Shown here: positions 39,951-50,696 of the stretch, one piece after another
How the letters are laid out: every line of letters starts with the position of its first letter
Numbering within the stretch: the stretch's first letter is position 1
DNA from: Symsagittifera roscoffensis
Lineage: Eukaryota; Xenacoelomorpha; Acoela; Convolutidae
DNA length: 64,000 bases
Assembly: GCF_963678635.1 (NCBI RefSeq)
Contig: NC_087070.1
Coordinates: 38,574,600 to 38,638,599, forward strand
Direction of reading: 5' to 3'
Translations under genes and position numbers: made by a program
Notes under the pieces: model-generated
What the model was told of the DNA's origin: nothing
Seen by the model: the letters and a program-made list of their open reading frames with translations, nothing else
Database searches by the model: none

Positions 39951-40150
39951 NNNNNNNNNNNNNNNNNNNNNNNNNNNNNNNNNNNNNNNNNNNNNNNNNN
40001 NNNNNNNNNNNNNNNNNNNNNNNNNNNNNNNNNNNNNNNNNNNNNNNNNNNNNNNNNNNNNNNNNNNNNNNNNNNNNNNNNNNNNNNNNNNNNNNNNNNN
40101 NNNNNNNNNNNNNNNNNNNNNNNNNNNNNNNNNNNNNNNNNNNNNNNNNN
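39951..40150. other. Assembly gap (200 N)
   Basis: Exactly 200 undetermined bases; true length unknown. It truncates the SGNH reading frame on its left and a foldback element on its right. Confidence 1.
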
Positions 40151-40336
40151 CACCAAAGGGTAGGACTCTATACGAAATTTAGAGCCGGTTATCGCCGCGT
40201 AGCGCGCCCACAGGAGACCTTAAACCGAGACTCGGCTAATTTAGTCTTTCCACCAATTGCAAAGATTTGGAACTTATGCGACTGCTTTTTTATTTTGGAA
40301 CCTATGGGCATGATTTTTTTATTTTGGAACCTATGA
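40151..40336. mobile_element. Foldback/MITE element, right half (copy 1)
   Basis: Near-identical to the right half of the element at 44619-45006: CACCAAAGGGTAGGACTCTA, AAATTTAGAGCCG, AAACCGAGACTCGGC, TTGGAACTTATGCGACTG and a final duplicated TTTTGGAACCTATG. The left half lies in the gap. It ends TATGAATA, like the other copy. Confidence 0.75.
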
Positions 40337-40515
40337 ATACGCACCGTGGCCTCTAAGCAGTAGCGAACTTTAATTCCATGTCTAGCTTTCTTGGCTTCGA
40401 CCGATTGTGATAGAAAAGCAGGATAGATTGTTTCTCTGGCTTTTGCGCTGATAGCTTTAGAGCCTATCAAACTTGATCTCAAACGTGAGGTAAGCGTGAG
40501 GTAAGCCTAATTGTT

Positions 40516-41247
40516 GTGATAAACTTATTAAATAGTTTCATGTACTATGATGACGGGGACACGTGGACGCATCGGGCGTGTACGGACATCCCACAGCAGA
40601 TTTACGACCCATCTATCATCGGTTCGTGGCTTATGTGCGCCTGTGCGAACTGCCTTGACGATGCCAAGACAGCAATGAAGAAGTCCGTTCGAGATAAGTC
40701 TATTGAAACTTCTCTAGAATCTATCAAAACTGAAGTCATCAATCTTAAAGCAGCTATTGTATCCACTGATACTAAGACAACTGTAAATGGCCACACAGCA
40801 ACGCCTGTTACACCTGATGATCAAAGTGAAATGGGAATAAGAATAAATGGCGTGCCTGAACCTTCCAACCAGAAATTGCATGACAGAATGGATTCAGGTA
40901 TTCAAGCAGTCAGAAAAGTTAAGGAGTATTTGGGAGAGCCTGTCAATGAGCCTATAATTGATTCCTTTCGGCTGGGAAAGTATCGATCTGATGCTACCAG
41001 GCCGAGAACCTTGCTGGTGAGGTTTAAGAATCCATGGCTGGTTCGTAAGTTGCTGGCTAAATCGTATATCTTGAAAGATTATTCTGATCGCATCTACTTA
41101 TCCAGAGAGCTTACTGTTGACGAAAAGAAATTGGAGTCGCGCATTCTCTCTGAACGTTATAAACTTGTCGAAATCAGTATCTCAAAGGATAGACTGAGAG
41201 TTAGAGATTTAAAATTGTATCTGAATGGCAAAGAACATGTGTTTTGA
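40516..41247 (+). CDS. LINE1 ORF1 (RNA-binding type), N-terminally truncated
   Basis: 243 residues to a TGA. The start is probably artificial, because the first residues (YDDGDTWTHRACTDI, then CACANC) look like the second half of a PHD-type zinc finger. The middle and C-terminal part (IRINGVPEPS, SFRLGKY, RPRTLLVRFKNPW, KDYSDRIYLSRELT) match the RRM-like domain of LINE ORF1 proteins, which bind element RNA. Uninterrupted in this copy, in contrast to ORF2. Confidence 0.75.
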   Translation: MINLLNSFMYYDDGDTWTHRACTDIPQQIYDPSIIGSWLMCACANCLDDAKTAMKKSVRDKSIETSLESIKTEVINLKAAIVSTDTKTTVNGHTATPVTPDDQSEMGIRINGVPEPSNQKLHDRMDSGIQAVRKVKEYLGEPVNEPIIDSFRLGKYRSDATRPRTLLVRFKNPWLVRKLLAKSYILKDYSDRIYLSRELTVDEKKLESRILSERYKLVEISISKDRLRVRDLKLYLNGKEHVF

Positions 41248-41249
41248 CT

Positions 41250-43456
41250 AGCCAACCGCAAAATAACTCTCTGTTTGCTGAATGCCCGTTCATTGAAAAA
41301 ACATAATGCCATTTATGAACTACAGTTTGATGCCAGTTATCACGGATTTGATATTATCTGTATAACTGAGTCTTGGTTAACCACGGATATTGATAATTCG
41401 TTTTATGCTATTCCTGGGTATAAGATATTTAGGAAAGACCGCAGTTCGTTTGAACTCAAACAAAACCACAGGCGGCGGTGTCTGTATTTTTGTTCGTGAA
41501 GGTACCGTCAGTGATCGGTAGACTTGTCATCATTCTGATCAGTATGAAATTCTGTGGCTGTCAGTTAGCGTAGGAAATAAATATTTGTTGGTCTGTTTGG
41601 TTTATTTCCCACCTGATGCTACGTATGGCCGTCAGCTAGAAATGCATATCTCACACTCCATCAATGTCTTAAGGGACCAGAACCCATCGTCATTTATTGT
41701 ACTCTGTGGGGATTTCAATAACTTGGATACTGATGACCTCGTATTAGATAGCGGTCTTTACGATGTTTGTACGGAACCCACACGCGGGAATAATAGACTT
41801 GACAAAATATTGTGTTCGGATGAAATTTATTTCAATGGTATTGAACGATTTACGTCTACTCTGAGAACGGACCATATGGGTTTGGTTGCTTATCATGGTG
41901 TTGAACAATCTGAAAAGAAGGTTGTTTACTTTCGTGACCATATATTTGCCAACAAAAATCATTTGAACTATTTGCTGGATACCCATGATTTAAGTTATTT
42001 TCTTAACTACAACGATCCAAATGTGTTGTGCAGGGGAACTTTCTAACGAGCTTCTGAATCTGTATAAGGTCGCTTGTCCATTGAAACGTGTTGTTCTTAG
42101 CTCAAAGGATCCACCTTTCATGACTCCGGTTATCAAATATCTTTTAAGGAAGAAGCATCGACATACACGTCGAGGTAAACTTGCGGAAGCGAATGCTGTC
42201 GGCCTTCAAGTTCGTATGTTAATTACTAAACATGCCTTTTCTGATTCCAGTGGTCGAAACTGGTGGCAGCGTGTGAATACTTTATTGAATAGGAATACAA
42301 TAGCCCCAGATCGCACCTGTGCTTTTTTGGCTGAGCAGCTTACCAGTACTGTAATGGCATCTCCACTGCTTCTGGAGGCCCATTCAAGCCTACTTATTTG
42401 GAGACTACAAATGACGGCCCGCATTTTCGCTCTTGCAAATATTTAATGCCATGAAACGCATTAGGCGCACCGCTACTGGCCCAGACGCTCTGCCGTTTTT
42501 GGGATCTTTAAGGACAATGCTCACAATTTGGCCAAATCTATTGTCATATGTTCAACTTGTGCTTAGAACAAGGTATTTTCCCGGATTCTTGGAAGCTTGC
42601 AAAAATATATCCCTTGCCAAAAATTTCGTCTCCAAAGCAGCCAAAGGATTTGAGGCAAGTCTCTGTTACTTCTGTTATGTCCAGAGTGTTTGAAAGGTTT
42701 ATTTACCAGAACTATCTGCATGCTATTGATGTTTCAGATATTTCCACCACGTTATCAACTTATGCTGACGATAACAATCCTCTTGTAGCTGGCTGCAATA
42801 GCGCTGACAATGCTCGGGAAGTTATTAGTTCGCTCTGTCACCAATTTGACGCAAGAAACTTGTTTCTCAATGTTCAAAAATCTTCCAAGGAAATGCGTAT
42901 CATTTTCAACCATAGTGGCAGTAATGCCATACATATGGTTGAGGGCATTGAGGTTGTTGATGACCTCAAAGTGCTGGGGTTTACGATTGACTCCAAATTT
43001 GGTTTTTCTAAGCATATTGACAAAGCTGTTAAACAATCAAATTCTATACTTTTTTTAATCTGGCGCCTTGGTAAAATCGGTTATTCGAAAGATGAACTTG
43101 CTATTTTGTATCGTGCTTTTGTTCTCCCAAAGCTTTACTATGGCATTAATGTTTGGGGTGGTTCAAATGTTAAAGATCTAGAGAAGATAAATTTGTTTCA
43201 AAGACGTGCAATAAGGCTCGGCGTTACTGATACTTATGAACCAATATCTGCAACTATTAGAAGAGCTGACCAAAAACTCTACGATGCAATCTTCCAAACA
43301 CGTTCTGATCATCTGTTCTTTGATTTAGTTCCGACACTTTCTACCTACTCAGCAAACAACCTGCGCTGTCGTGATCCACCTATTGCTCGCTGTAAGATGG
43401 AGAGGCAAATGAAAATATCTCCTTATCGCCTGCTGTGCAGACTTCATGACATATAG
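41250..43456 (+). pseudogene. LINE1 ORF2: endonuclease and reverse transcriptase, broken
   Basis: APE-type endonuclease motifs are visible in two frames: LLNARSLKKHNAIYEL, IICITESWLT, then VLCGDFNN and LRTDHMGL. Reverse transcriptase motifs follow: TGPDALPF, then FPDSWKLAKIYPLPK, and after a deletion YADDNN, VLGFTIDSKFGFS and LPKLYYGINVWG. Between the YQNYLHAID region and STYADD (about 42730) the finger and palm segments with the F-x-KAFD and GVPQGS motifs are missing. At least four frame changes make it non-functional. Confidence 0.85.
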
Positions 43457-43537
43457 TTTAACTTGTTGTCTTATTACGATTTATAGATGTCATTCTATAA
43501 CTATTTTAAGTATCTATCTATCTATCTATCTAAGCGA

Positions 43538-43799
43538 ACAACGTTTAATCAGAGTTATCTTATCTGCCTATCACACTCGATCAAAGAATTACTACAAGGA
43601 CAAACCGATATTCGAAAAAAATTTTCCCTGCAATCTCGGATCTTTCCGTGGACCCTAAAACAAACAAAACAGATCAAAATTCACACACGAAAAAATTAGC
43701 GCTTCGTTATTAAGTAGCACTCGGTTATCACTGTGAGTGTCCATGCACCAGCTAAGTTGGAAGAAACAAATTAAAATTCAATATATTCTTTGAATCTTT
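43538..43799. other. Short spacer, no gene seen
   Basis: AT-rich sequence between the LINE1 tail and the LTR-like segment; presumably element A sequence upstream of its 3' LTR. Confidence 0.4.
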
Positions 43800-44605
43800 C
43801 ACTTTGAAGTAACAGTCGCCCGCTCATGAGGTTAAGAGACGTTTGGAAGTTTGAGCTTGAGAAAATTTTCAGTCTTGATTTTGGGCTGAAATGCAAATTT
43901 TCAAAACTCGAATTGAGCATACCATGCTCAATTTTCTTGCGTCAACTGAAAATACAAGAAAAACAAGATCAGAAGAACCGAACTACAATCGCGGGAAAGA
44001 AGTCTAAAATTGCAGCGGGAAATTGCTATTTGCAATTTCCAATACATAATTCGAACAAGAGTAGAGCTGTCTTATTTTTGGCAGAAGACGGAAAATGCTC
44101 GCGAGTGAAGAAGAAATAAATTAGAGCGCACCAGAGTGAACCTTCGGTGGGAAGGTGGACAGTTGAAGCTGCCCAATGGTCCAGGTCAAAAATTTGTTTC
44201 TTGAGTTAACACTTGCTAATTTCAAACTTCTCGAGTTAAACTTAATTACCCAATCAATTCTAGAGTTGCTTTATGATTTAGTTACTCGATTCTAGAGGTC
44301 GTGTCGGTATGCGAGTACCTAATTTAATTTTGTTGAGTGTGTTTTAAATTGTTATGTTGAGTAATGGGAGAGTTTTTAGGTTGATCCATCTGAAATGGAT
44401 CAAAAGTCCACTGTCTAATGAAAAGTACTTATACTCTCAAATAAAAATTAACATGCAATAGATTCCCAGCCCTGTTTGAGGCAATTCGAGGCCTGTTAAC
44501 GGAAGCGTTCGTTCTAATTTCCAGAACTAAATAGAATGCCGGATGGTTATTTTGAAAGGAAGTTGTACTGCGGGGACTATTTTGGTATTGGCCTCTGGTG
44601 AATTC
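43800..44605 (+). repeat. LTR-like segment, probable 3' LTR of element A
   Basis: Collinear with 23240-23970, with the conserved hairpin at 44381-44403 and GGGGACTATTTTGGTATTGGCC near its right end. Divergence from the 5' copy is substantial, so either the element is old or this is an LTR of a related copy. It ends where the foldback element begins. Confidence 0.5.
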
Positions 44606-44618
44606 CCATAGGTTTCAA

Positions 44619-45006
44619 TATTCATAGGTTCCAAAATAAAAAATCAGTCGCATAAGTTCCAAAATTTATGTTCTTGAATTCTGATTGGTTGAAATTTGAG
44701 CCAACAAATTTATGGATTGATTGTTTACTGTTCCACCAGCATAAACTCAAGCTGCAGAATAGTGACCGCCGCAGCCGCGCCAACGTGTTGCAAGCTTGCC
44801 ACCAAAGGGTAGGACTCTATACGAAATTTAGAGCCGATTATCGCCGCCAGGCGGCGAAGCGCGCGTAGCGCGCCCATCGGCGAACTTAAACCGAGACTCG
44901 GCTAATTTAGTCTTTCCACCAATTGAAAAGATTTGGAACTTATGCGACTGCTTTTTTTATTTTGGAACCTATGGGACTGATTATTTTTTTTTGGAACCTA
45001 TGAATA
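44619..45006. mobile_element. Foldback/MITE element, complete copy 2
   Basis: Terminal inverted repeats: left TTCATAGGTTCCAAAATAAA with AGTCGCATAAGTTCCAAA, right the complement (TTTGGAACTTATGCGACT, then TTTTGGAACCTATGAA). TA lies on both sides, compatible with a TA target duplication. The centre is GC-rich with GCCGCCAGGCGGC and GCGCGCGTAGCGCGC hairpins. The right end carries a tandem duplication of the TTTTGGAACCTATG end. No ORF, so non-autonomous. Confidence 0.8.
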
Positions 45007-45018
45007 AGTCAAGATAAT

Positions 45019-45669
45019 TTGACCCAAGCTGCCCATGAAACTACAACCTCACAAGAATTTCGAGAAACTCAAATGAAAACCCTGGAAAACGAAATGACTG
45101 ACCTCAAAAAAACAGTGACCGAAACCAAAACGCTGCTAAGCACAAAACAACCTGATTCAGATTATCCAACCCAACCTAGCTCAATTGCCAGTCGCCAAAA
45201 ACCGCCACCGAAACCCGCCGAGGAACTCGATGGCATTCGCATACGAGAAATCCCTGAATCAACGGAGAAGGAAGCAAGATTGCGCCAAGAACACGATCTC
45301 GCCGAAGTTCAAAAAGTATTGACCCATATGGATGTCAATGCCTCAATTGGCGATGTCATACGCCTAGGTCAATATGACGAGTACAAGATAAGAACAATCC
45401 TATTAAAAGTGCCCAATGCATACCAACGACGAATGATATTGCCATCTGCGAGGAAACAGAGAAACTCCCCTCAACCAATTTTCCTCAGCCGATAACTGAC
45501 AAAGGAAGAAGCTGATCAAGAAGACCTTGCCCTCGTCAGAAGAAGGCAACTTATCAGCGACGAAGCTGTAGACAGAAAGGAAATAAGAGTCCACGATGCA
45601 ACTCTGTACATTCGAAAAAGTGGAAAGTGGATAAAAGAGAAACTTCCAGATCCCGAAGCACCCAATTGA
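45019..45669 (+). pseudogene. LINE2 ORF1, truncated and with one stop
   Basis: No ATG at the left end. It begins with a short coiled coil (MKTLENEMTDLKKTVTETK) followed by DGIRIREIPEST and DVIRLGQYDEYKIRTILLKV, the pattern of RRM-like LINE ORF1 proteins. A TAA at 45493-45495 interrupts, after which the same frame continues (LTKEEADQED, RVHDATLYIRKSGKW) to a TGA at 45667. Binds element RNA in intact relatives. Confidence 0.75.
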
Positions 45670-45681
45670 CTAGCAGCGACG

Positions 45682-48453
45682 ATGAATATCCTTGTTTACA
45701 ATGTCAGAAGTATTCTTGAGTATCAACGGCGGACAACCTTCTCTAATGCTTTCCAAGTAAAAAACGCTTATCAAGTTATCTGCCTAACTGAAACCTGGTT
45801 GACAGAAAGCATCGGCGACGCTGCACTTTTTCTGACAAACTACGTTATCCACCGAAATGACAGACCGAGTGACAAAGGCTTGACAAAATATGGTGTCGTA
45901 CTCATAGCAGTAAACCGTAACATTCCAAGTAGCCAAATCAATTCCGCGTTTCAAGATTGTGTTATCATCCGCATATCACTGAACAAGCCGATTTTAATAT
46001 GCTGCATCTACAGCGCTCCTTTAAACAGTACCTACACATGGGGAATCTGAGATGTAATTGAACTCCTAAAGTTCCTGAGGCGTAAGCAATTTGAACAAAG
46101 TGCAATTTGTTCGTATATAGTTGGAGATATAAATTTTAACTGTACTCACTGGCCGTCAATGACTTCAACTTCTCTAGATGAGCAGTCAATCCTTGACGAA
46201 CTCTGTGAGTCAAACTTCCAACAACTAATAAAAACCCCTGATGGAAAATCACTAGACATTCTCGTTAGTAACAAACCCCAATTTGTCACCAGCGTAAAAC
46301 TTGACAACCGTCTAAGTAGTCTATTCAGTTCCGACCATTTGCCACTCCATGCCAAAGTCTCATTTGACTACCGACCTGTTCATAAAAAGACACTAGCCAT
46401 CAAACAAAAACTAGATTTTGGCATTTTCGCGTACAAGAAAGCAAACTGGGAAGAAGTGAATGAATTCATTCGTCAACACCCCTTCCAACCATTTTGCTTG
46501 AGCAACTTTGAACTGATGCTCGATCATTGGTACGAGTGGTCATACGAAATACTACAGGACCTGCTACCTATCACTACAAAACACAGGTCTGAACTAACTC
46601 CTTGGGTGGGAAGCGATTCATCCAACCTTATCAAGAAATTAAATACACTCCAACTTAAAAATCAACGAAAACCTACCCCATCGAACGAAGGCAAAATTGA
46701 AAATCTGCAAACTGAACTAACACTGTCCTTTCAAAATGACCAGCATCTCCACGAAATAATGCTTTTTGAGAATGGGAAATTTAGCGAAATACAACGATAT
46801 CTGAAAGCGATGACCAAGTCTCGCATGATCCCTTCAGAGATCTTCCTAGATCTAAAAATAGCCAATACAGACGCTCAAAAAGCTGAATTGTTTAACATAT
46901 ATTTTCAACCAGTTCTCACACGAAACGCCAACGCTGGGAAAGCAGAACGACAAGATAACGTTCTTCTGAACAGTACCAATTTCACAATCGATGAAATAGA
47001 AGATGCCCTGAACGAGCTGCACGTAAATAAGGCAAATGGACCAGACATGATCGGTAATACTCCTCTGAAAAACCTCTCAAAGTCACTACCAAAATCACTT
47101 CACTTACTGTTCAACTTGATTTCAAATAAAGCAATATTTCCAACAAAATGGAAGATCAGCTAAATCGCACCAATTTTCAAAGACGGGGATAAACAAGACG
47201 TATCAAATTACAGACCAATCAGCCTGCTCTCAGCAGTGTCAAAACTGCTGGAGAAACTAATGTTTGATAAACTGGCCCCAATTGTCTACCCAACCCTAAC
47301 ACCAGACCAACACGGTTTTAAACCTAAACGATCGACGATAACAAACCTAATAGAGTATCTACACGAGATATTTAGCTGCCTAGATTCGCAAAACTGCAAC
47401 TACCTGAACACCTTCTACTTAGACTTTCTAAAGGCTTTTGACAAAGTCTCGCACGGAATCCTCATGGAGAAGTTATCGACTTCTGGAATTGGAGGAAATT
47501 GTTCATCTCTGATACACAGTTACCTCTCGAACCGGAAGCAAACAGTGAGGCTGAATGACACAATTTCCGGAGAGCTGGAAGTCTTCAGCGGCGTTCCCCA
47601 GGGCTCTATACTCGGGCCGCTTCTCTTCCTAGTCTTCATAAATGATCTACCGTCCTGTGTCATGTCCGCAACATTTGGTTATGCAGACGACTACAAAATT
47701 GTTGGAGACAACCCTTTAACTCTCAACATAGATGTTAGAAGACTTTGGAGGTGGTGCGAGGAAAACTGTATGTCAATGAACCTGACGAAAAGTAAAGTCC
47801 TCTGCATCAAAGGATCAGCTACGATTGCAATCCCCAGTTACAGCTTCGAAACAACTGAAATAATGAAAGATCTGGGCATCCTGATAGCCGACACGCTCTC
47901 TTGGACAGAACACGCAAAAAAGAGGGCTGAAAAAGCCTTAAACGCTCTCTTCGTACTCAAAAGGAATCTCTCAAAGGCGAATTTCGCGACCAGAAAAAAC
48001 GCATACATCTGTTACGTTGTGCCAATTCTATGCTACGGTTCAGCTATCTGGAAACCATCAAAAGTTGACTTAGGAATCATAGAAAGTGTGCAGCGGAAAG
48101 CGATCTCCTGGATTTTCATGACAAGCAATAGCCATATCTCCTATAAAGACAAACTCGTGAAACTTAACATCCTTCCTTTGTCTCTATACCAAGAGCTTCA
48201 TGTTGGACTGCTGTTTGCAAAAATACTTGCTGGAAAAGTTGACGTCGACTGGAGAAGCCATGTAAGCATCACTGACGTTGGAAACCGAAGAGCTCAAATG
48301 ACACGAAATTTCGTCTGCAAACAATTGCGTCTGAAGAAGTGCGAGACGGATTGCTGGTTTCGGGCATGTCGTCTTGCTAATCTGTACAACGAATACTTCA
48401 AATGTGACATATTGTTTGACCCAGAATGCAAAAACAGACTTCTAGGAATGTAA
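45682..48453 (+). pseudogene. LINE2 ORF2: APE endonuclease and reverse transcriptase with two stops
   Basis: One frame of about 924 codons. Endonuclease: NILVYNVRSI, ICLTETWLT, VGDINFNCTHW and SSDHLPLH. Reverse transcriptase: FKDGDKQDVSNYRPISLLS, FYLDFLKAFDKVSH, GVPQGSILGPLLFLVFINDL, YADD and DLGILIADTLSW, with a typical C-terminal tail. Stops are TGA at 46048-46050 and TAA at 47161-47163; no frameshift is needed. It nicks DNA and primes reverse transcription in intact relatives. The low number of defects marks a relatively recent insertion compared with LINE1. Confidence 0.9.
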
Positions 48454-49250
48454 ACAAATTTTTTCAAATCTGGCTACAACGAATCAGATACATGCACTAC
48501 AGCGAATGCAACAACTGTAGAGACCTGAAGAAACTTACACTTATAACTGAAAACTAAAACTTTGAACAATGCAATGACTGGGTTTTATGCGAACCCTTGG
48601 ATTATATTCCTAAGACTTTTGTTATTATTATTATTATTGTTATTATTTAGGTTCCGACCCTGTTTTTAACGGCTTTCGCGTATTTTAGGTATTTTGAGAC
48701 TTGGGTATGGGGGCGCTCTTATTTTCTAGAGTAGGGGGGGGGGGATATTTTGGTAGTGGCCTTTAGGCTCTAACGCGAGTTTTAATCTCATGTTTCAAGG
48801 GAACCGAATTGGCTCCGACCGCTTGAGGTAGAAAAACACAAGAGATAGTGTCCCTGACTCTTGAGCCAATGGTTATAGGGCCTAATTTTCTTTAACCTCA
48901 TATGTTACTTAAGTAGGCGACTGTTACATAGTGTTTCTATGGCGCTCCTGGGTGTTTTACGACATCAAGATTACGGGATCGAACCCACTTGACACAGGTC
49001 CGGGCTACATGCCCATTCTAGAGTACAAGTGGTAGTACCGCGTTAGCTTTTTAAGAACACTTGAGAAAATTTCCCGCTGCGCTTTCCGAAACGAGTCCTA
49101 GCAAACAGAGTAAGGGGGTTACTAGGGGGACAAAAAACGAGTAAAAGACGGAAAGAGAAACAAAAAACCAAAAACGATTAGAAATAGGAACAAAAACGGT
49201 TAAAAAAAACAACAAAGGACAGTGGCCTTGATGCCAGATAAGGTGGATCA

Positions 49251-49265
49251 AACTTTTATATTAAT
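49251..49265. repeat. 15-bp target-site duplication, left copy
   Basis: AACTTTTATATTAAT here and at 50682-50696 flank the LINE3 fragment exactly, and element A has the corresponding site undivided near 24450. This fixes the insertion borders. Confidence 0.85.
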
Positions 49266-50681
49266 AAGAGAGTAAAAGTTTAATTTAAACACCTCAAATG
49301 AGATAAATGAGTTTTTAAAGTAAAACTATAATGTTCACTGTCTATGAAGGATTTTCACCAACCGCGTTCTAGGTTGTAGATCCTTGAGATACGAGCAGTT
49401 GTCTAGCAGGTGGTTGTAGTTATCAGCTGTAGAGTCACAATATTTACAATCACATGAGCAGTCCGGTTTGTGGCAGCGTTCAATCTTACAAATCGCGTTA
49501 TGTAGGCCGTTGTTATAGTAGCTGGCTATGGCTCTGCGCGTTTGCCCAGTTGATTTTTCGATGTTCAGAAAGTCGTTTTCAAAAATGTGATGTAGCAGTC
49601 GGCTAGTAGACGCAAATTTGGACAGCGCAGACCAGCGTTTCCAGAAGTACCCTGCAACTGGTTTTGCGTGCTCTAAACTGTCTGTAAAAATGCTGCAACC
49701 GTAAGCAACCGAGGGCAGAATAACACTCATGAATAGTCTGTGTGCATGCTGGAGCTGTAGTTTTTGAATATTGACTTTTGCAAACAAGGCGTTGATGTGG
49801 TTTATACTTTTTTTTTCGTCTTTCATTCAAGTGGGCGGTTTTCTTGTTAGTGGCCGTCAGAATAACCCCCAAGAATAACCCCCATGTAGCAGATGCGATC
49901 TGTACTCTTCAATCTGCCTCCGCGGCAAAAATTTATGAATTTTGTCTTACCGACATTAACGTTCATGTTGTTGTTTTTACAGTAAATACCGAGCCTGTAA
50001 AGTGCCAACTGGATGTCAAACGGGGATGATGAAGTGATTACTACATCGTCTGCATAGAATATGCAGAAACACTTACACTGAACAAAAATTTCTGCTAAAT
50101 CAGCAATAAACAGGGAAAACAAGAGAGGAGAGAGTTTGTCTCCTTGTGGTAGATCAAGCCGCTGGAGTATCGGGGAAGATAGATAACCATCATTAACGAC
50201 ATGTACCGTATTGTGACGTAGGATATCATGTAGGAAGAGCAGAAAATTGTTGGATACACCCATCTTCGCCAATTTTTGTAATAAAGTAGAGCGATCAATG
50301 CTGTCGAAAGCCTTACGGAAATCGATGAAGCACGCATAGAGGTGGCCGTTTGTTGCGATTGATGTGTCAATGTTCTCCCTGAGAATGCTAATAGCATGAA
50401 TGGTTGATCTACCTCTGCGGAAGCCATACTGGACGGCAGGAATTTTTCCATGCTGTTCGCACCAAGTAGCTAGCCGGTTGTGGAGTATCGATGTATAACA
50501 TTTATATATACAGTTTAAGAGGGCTATGCCCCGGTAGCAATCCGGATCTTTTTTGCTGCCTTTTCCTTTGTAAAGCGGTATCAGATTTGACGCTCGCCAG
50601 GCATCGGGAATGGCTTTTGAGTCAAAACAGACTTGGAACAGCGTAAAAATATGCAAATACAGGAGATCAAAACTTTGTTTC
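49266..50681 (-). mobile_element. 5'-truncated LINE (LINE3) with target-site duplication
   Basis: Minus-strand non-LTR retrotransposon fragment holding the RT core and C-terminal region but no endonuclease. It is flanked by identical 15-base direct repeats. Truncation within the RT coding sequence at the right (5') end is typical for incomplete target-primed reverse transcription. Confidence 0.88.
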
Positions 50682-50683
50682 AA
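49335..50683 (-). pseudogene. LINE3 reverse transcriptase and C-terminal zinc finger, frameshifted
   Basis: Starts inside RT: FDSKAIPDAWRASNLIPLYK, DCYRGIALLNC, QYGFRRGRSTIHAI, CFIDFRKAFDSIDR, LPQGDKLSPLLFSLFIADL, FYADDVVI and VNVGKTKF. A 13-base tandem duplication (49859-49884) shifts the frame near GVIL. The other frame continues with INALFAKVNIQKLQLQHAHR, LFMSVILPSVAYG and a C-terminal CCHC-like finger (CDCKYCD...H...NC). The conserved RT palm contains all catalytic aspartates, but the gene is truncated and shifted. Confidence 0.88.
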
Positions 50684-50696
50684 CTTTTATATTAAT
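50682..50696. repeat. 15-bp target-site duplication, right copy
   Basis: Second copy of AACTTTTATATTAAT, directly beyond the 5' truncation point of LINE3. Confidence 0.85.

Larger units (their letters stand above)
40337..43537 (+). mobile_element. Decayed CR1-like LINE (LINE1)
   Basis: Contains an ORF1, then endonuclease and reverse transcriptase pieces in one orientation, and ends with a (TATC)n tail at 43509-43537, typical of CR1/L2-group 3' ends. The ORF2 part is spread over three frames and the RT core has an internal deletion. It sits directly behind the foldback element. Confidence 0.75.
23240..44605 (+). mobile_element. Giant Ty3/Gypsy-type LTR retrotransposon (element A), interrupted
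   Basis: One orientation holds, in order: an LTR-like segment (23240-23970), a 2.6 kb leader, ORF1, gag-pol (zinc knuckles, protease, RT, RNase H, integrase), a macro domain, and a downstream coiled-coil plus double-SGNH coding region. A diverged match to the first segment at about 43800-44605 is the likely 3' LTR. The 3' part is interrupted by an assembly gap, a foldback element and a LINE. Without those the element would be about 17-18 kb. The order protease-RT-RNase H-integrase and YVDD mark it as Gypsy-like. The outer limits are estimates because the exact LTR ends and primer-binding site are not resolved. Confidence 0.6.
45007..48650 (+). mobile_element. Nearly intact LINE (LINE2), 5'-truncated
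   Basis: ORF1 fragment, full endonuclease-RT ORF2 with only two stops, and a (TTA)n tail at 48621-48649. The left end coincides with the foldback element and no ORF1 start codon is present, so the 5' end is truncated. It interrupts the Gypsy sequence: LTR-like segment left of 44605, element B leader from 48651. Confidence 0.85.

Noticed and set aside
43800-44605. Coding frame inside the LTR-like segment (around 43826-44119)
   Set aside because: It lies entirely in sequence homologous to the 5' LTR-like segment, where the frame is not preserved.
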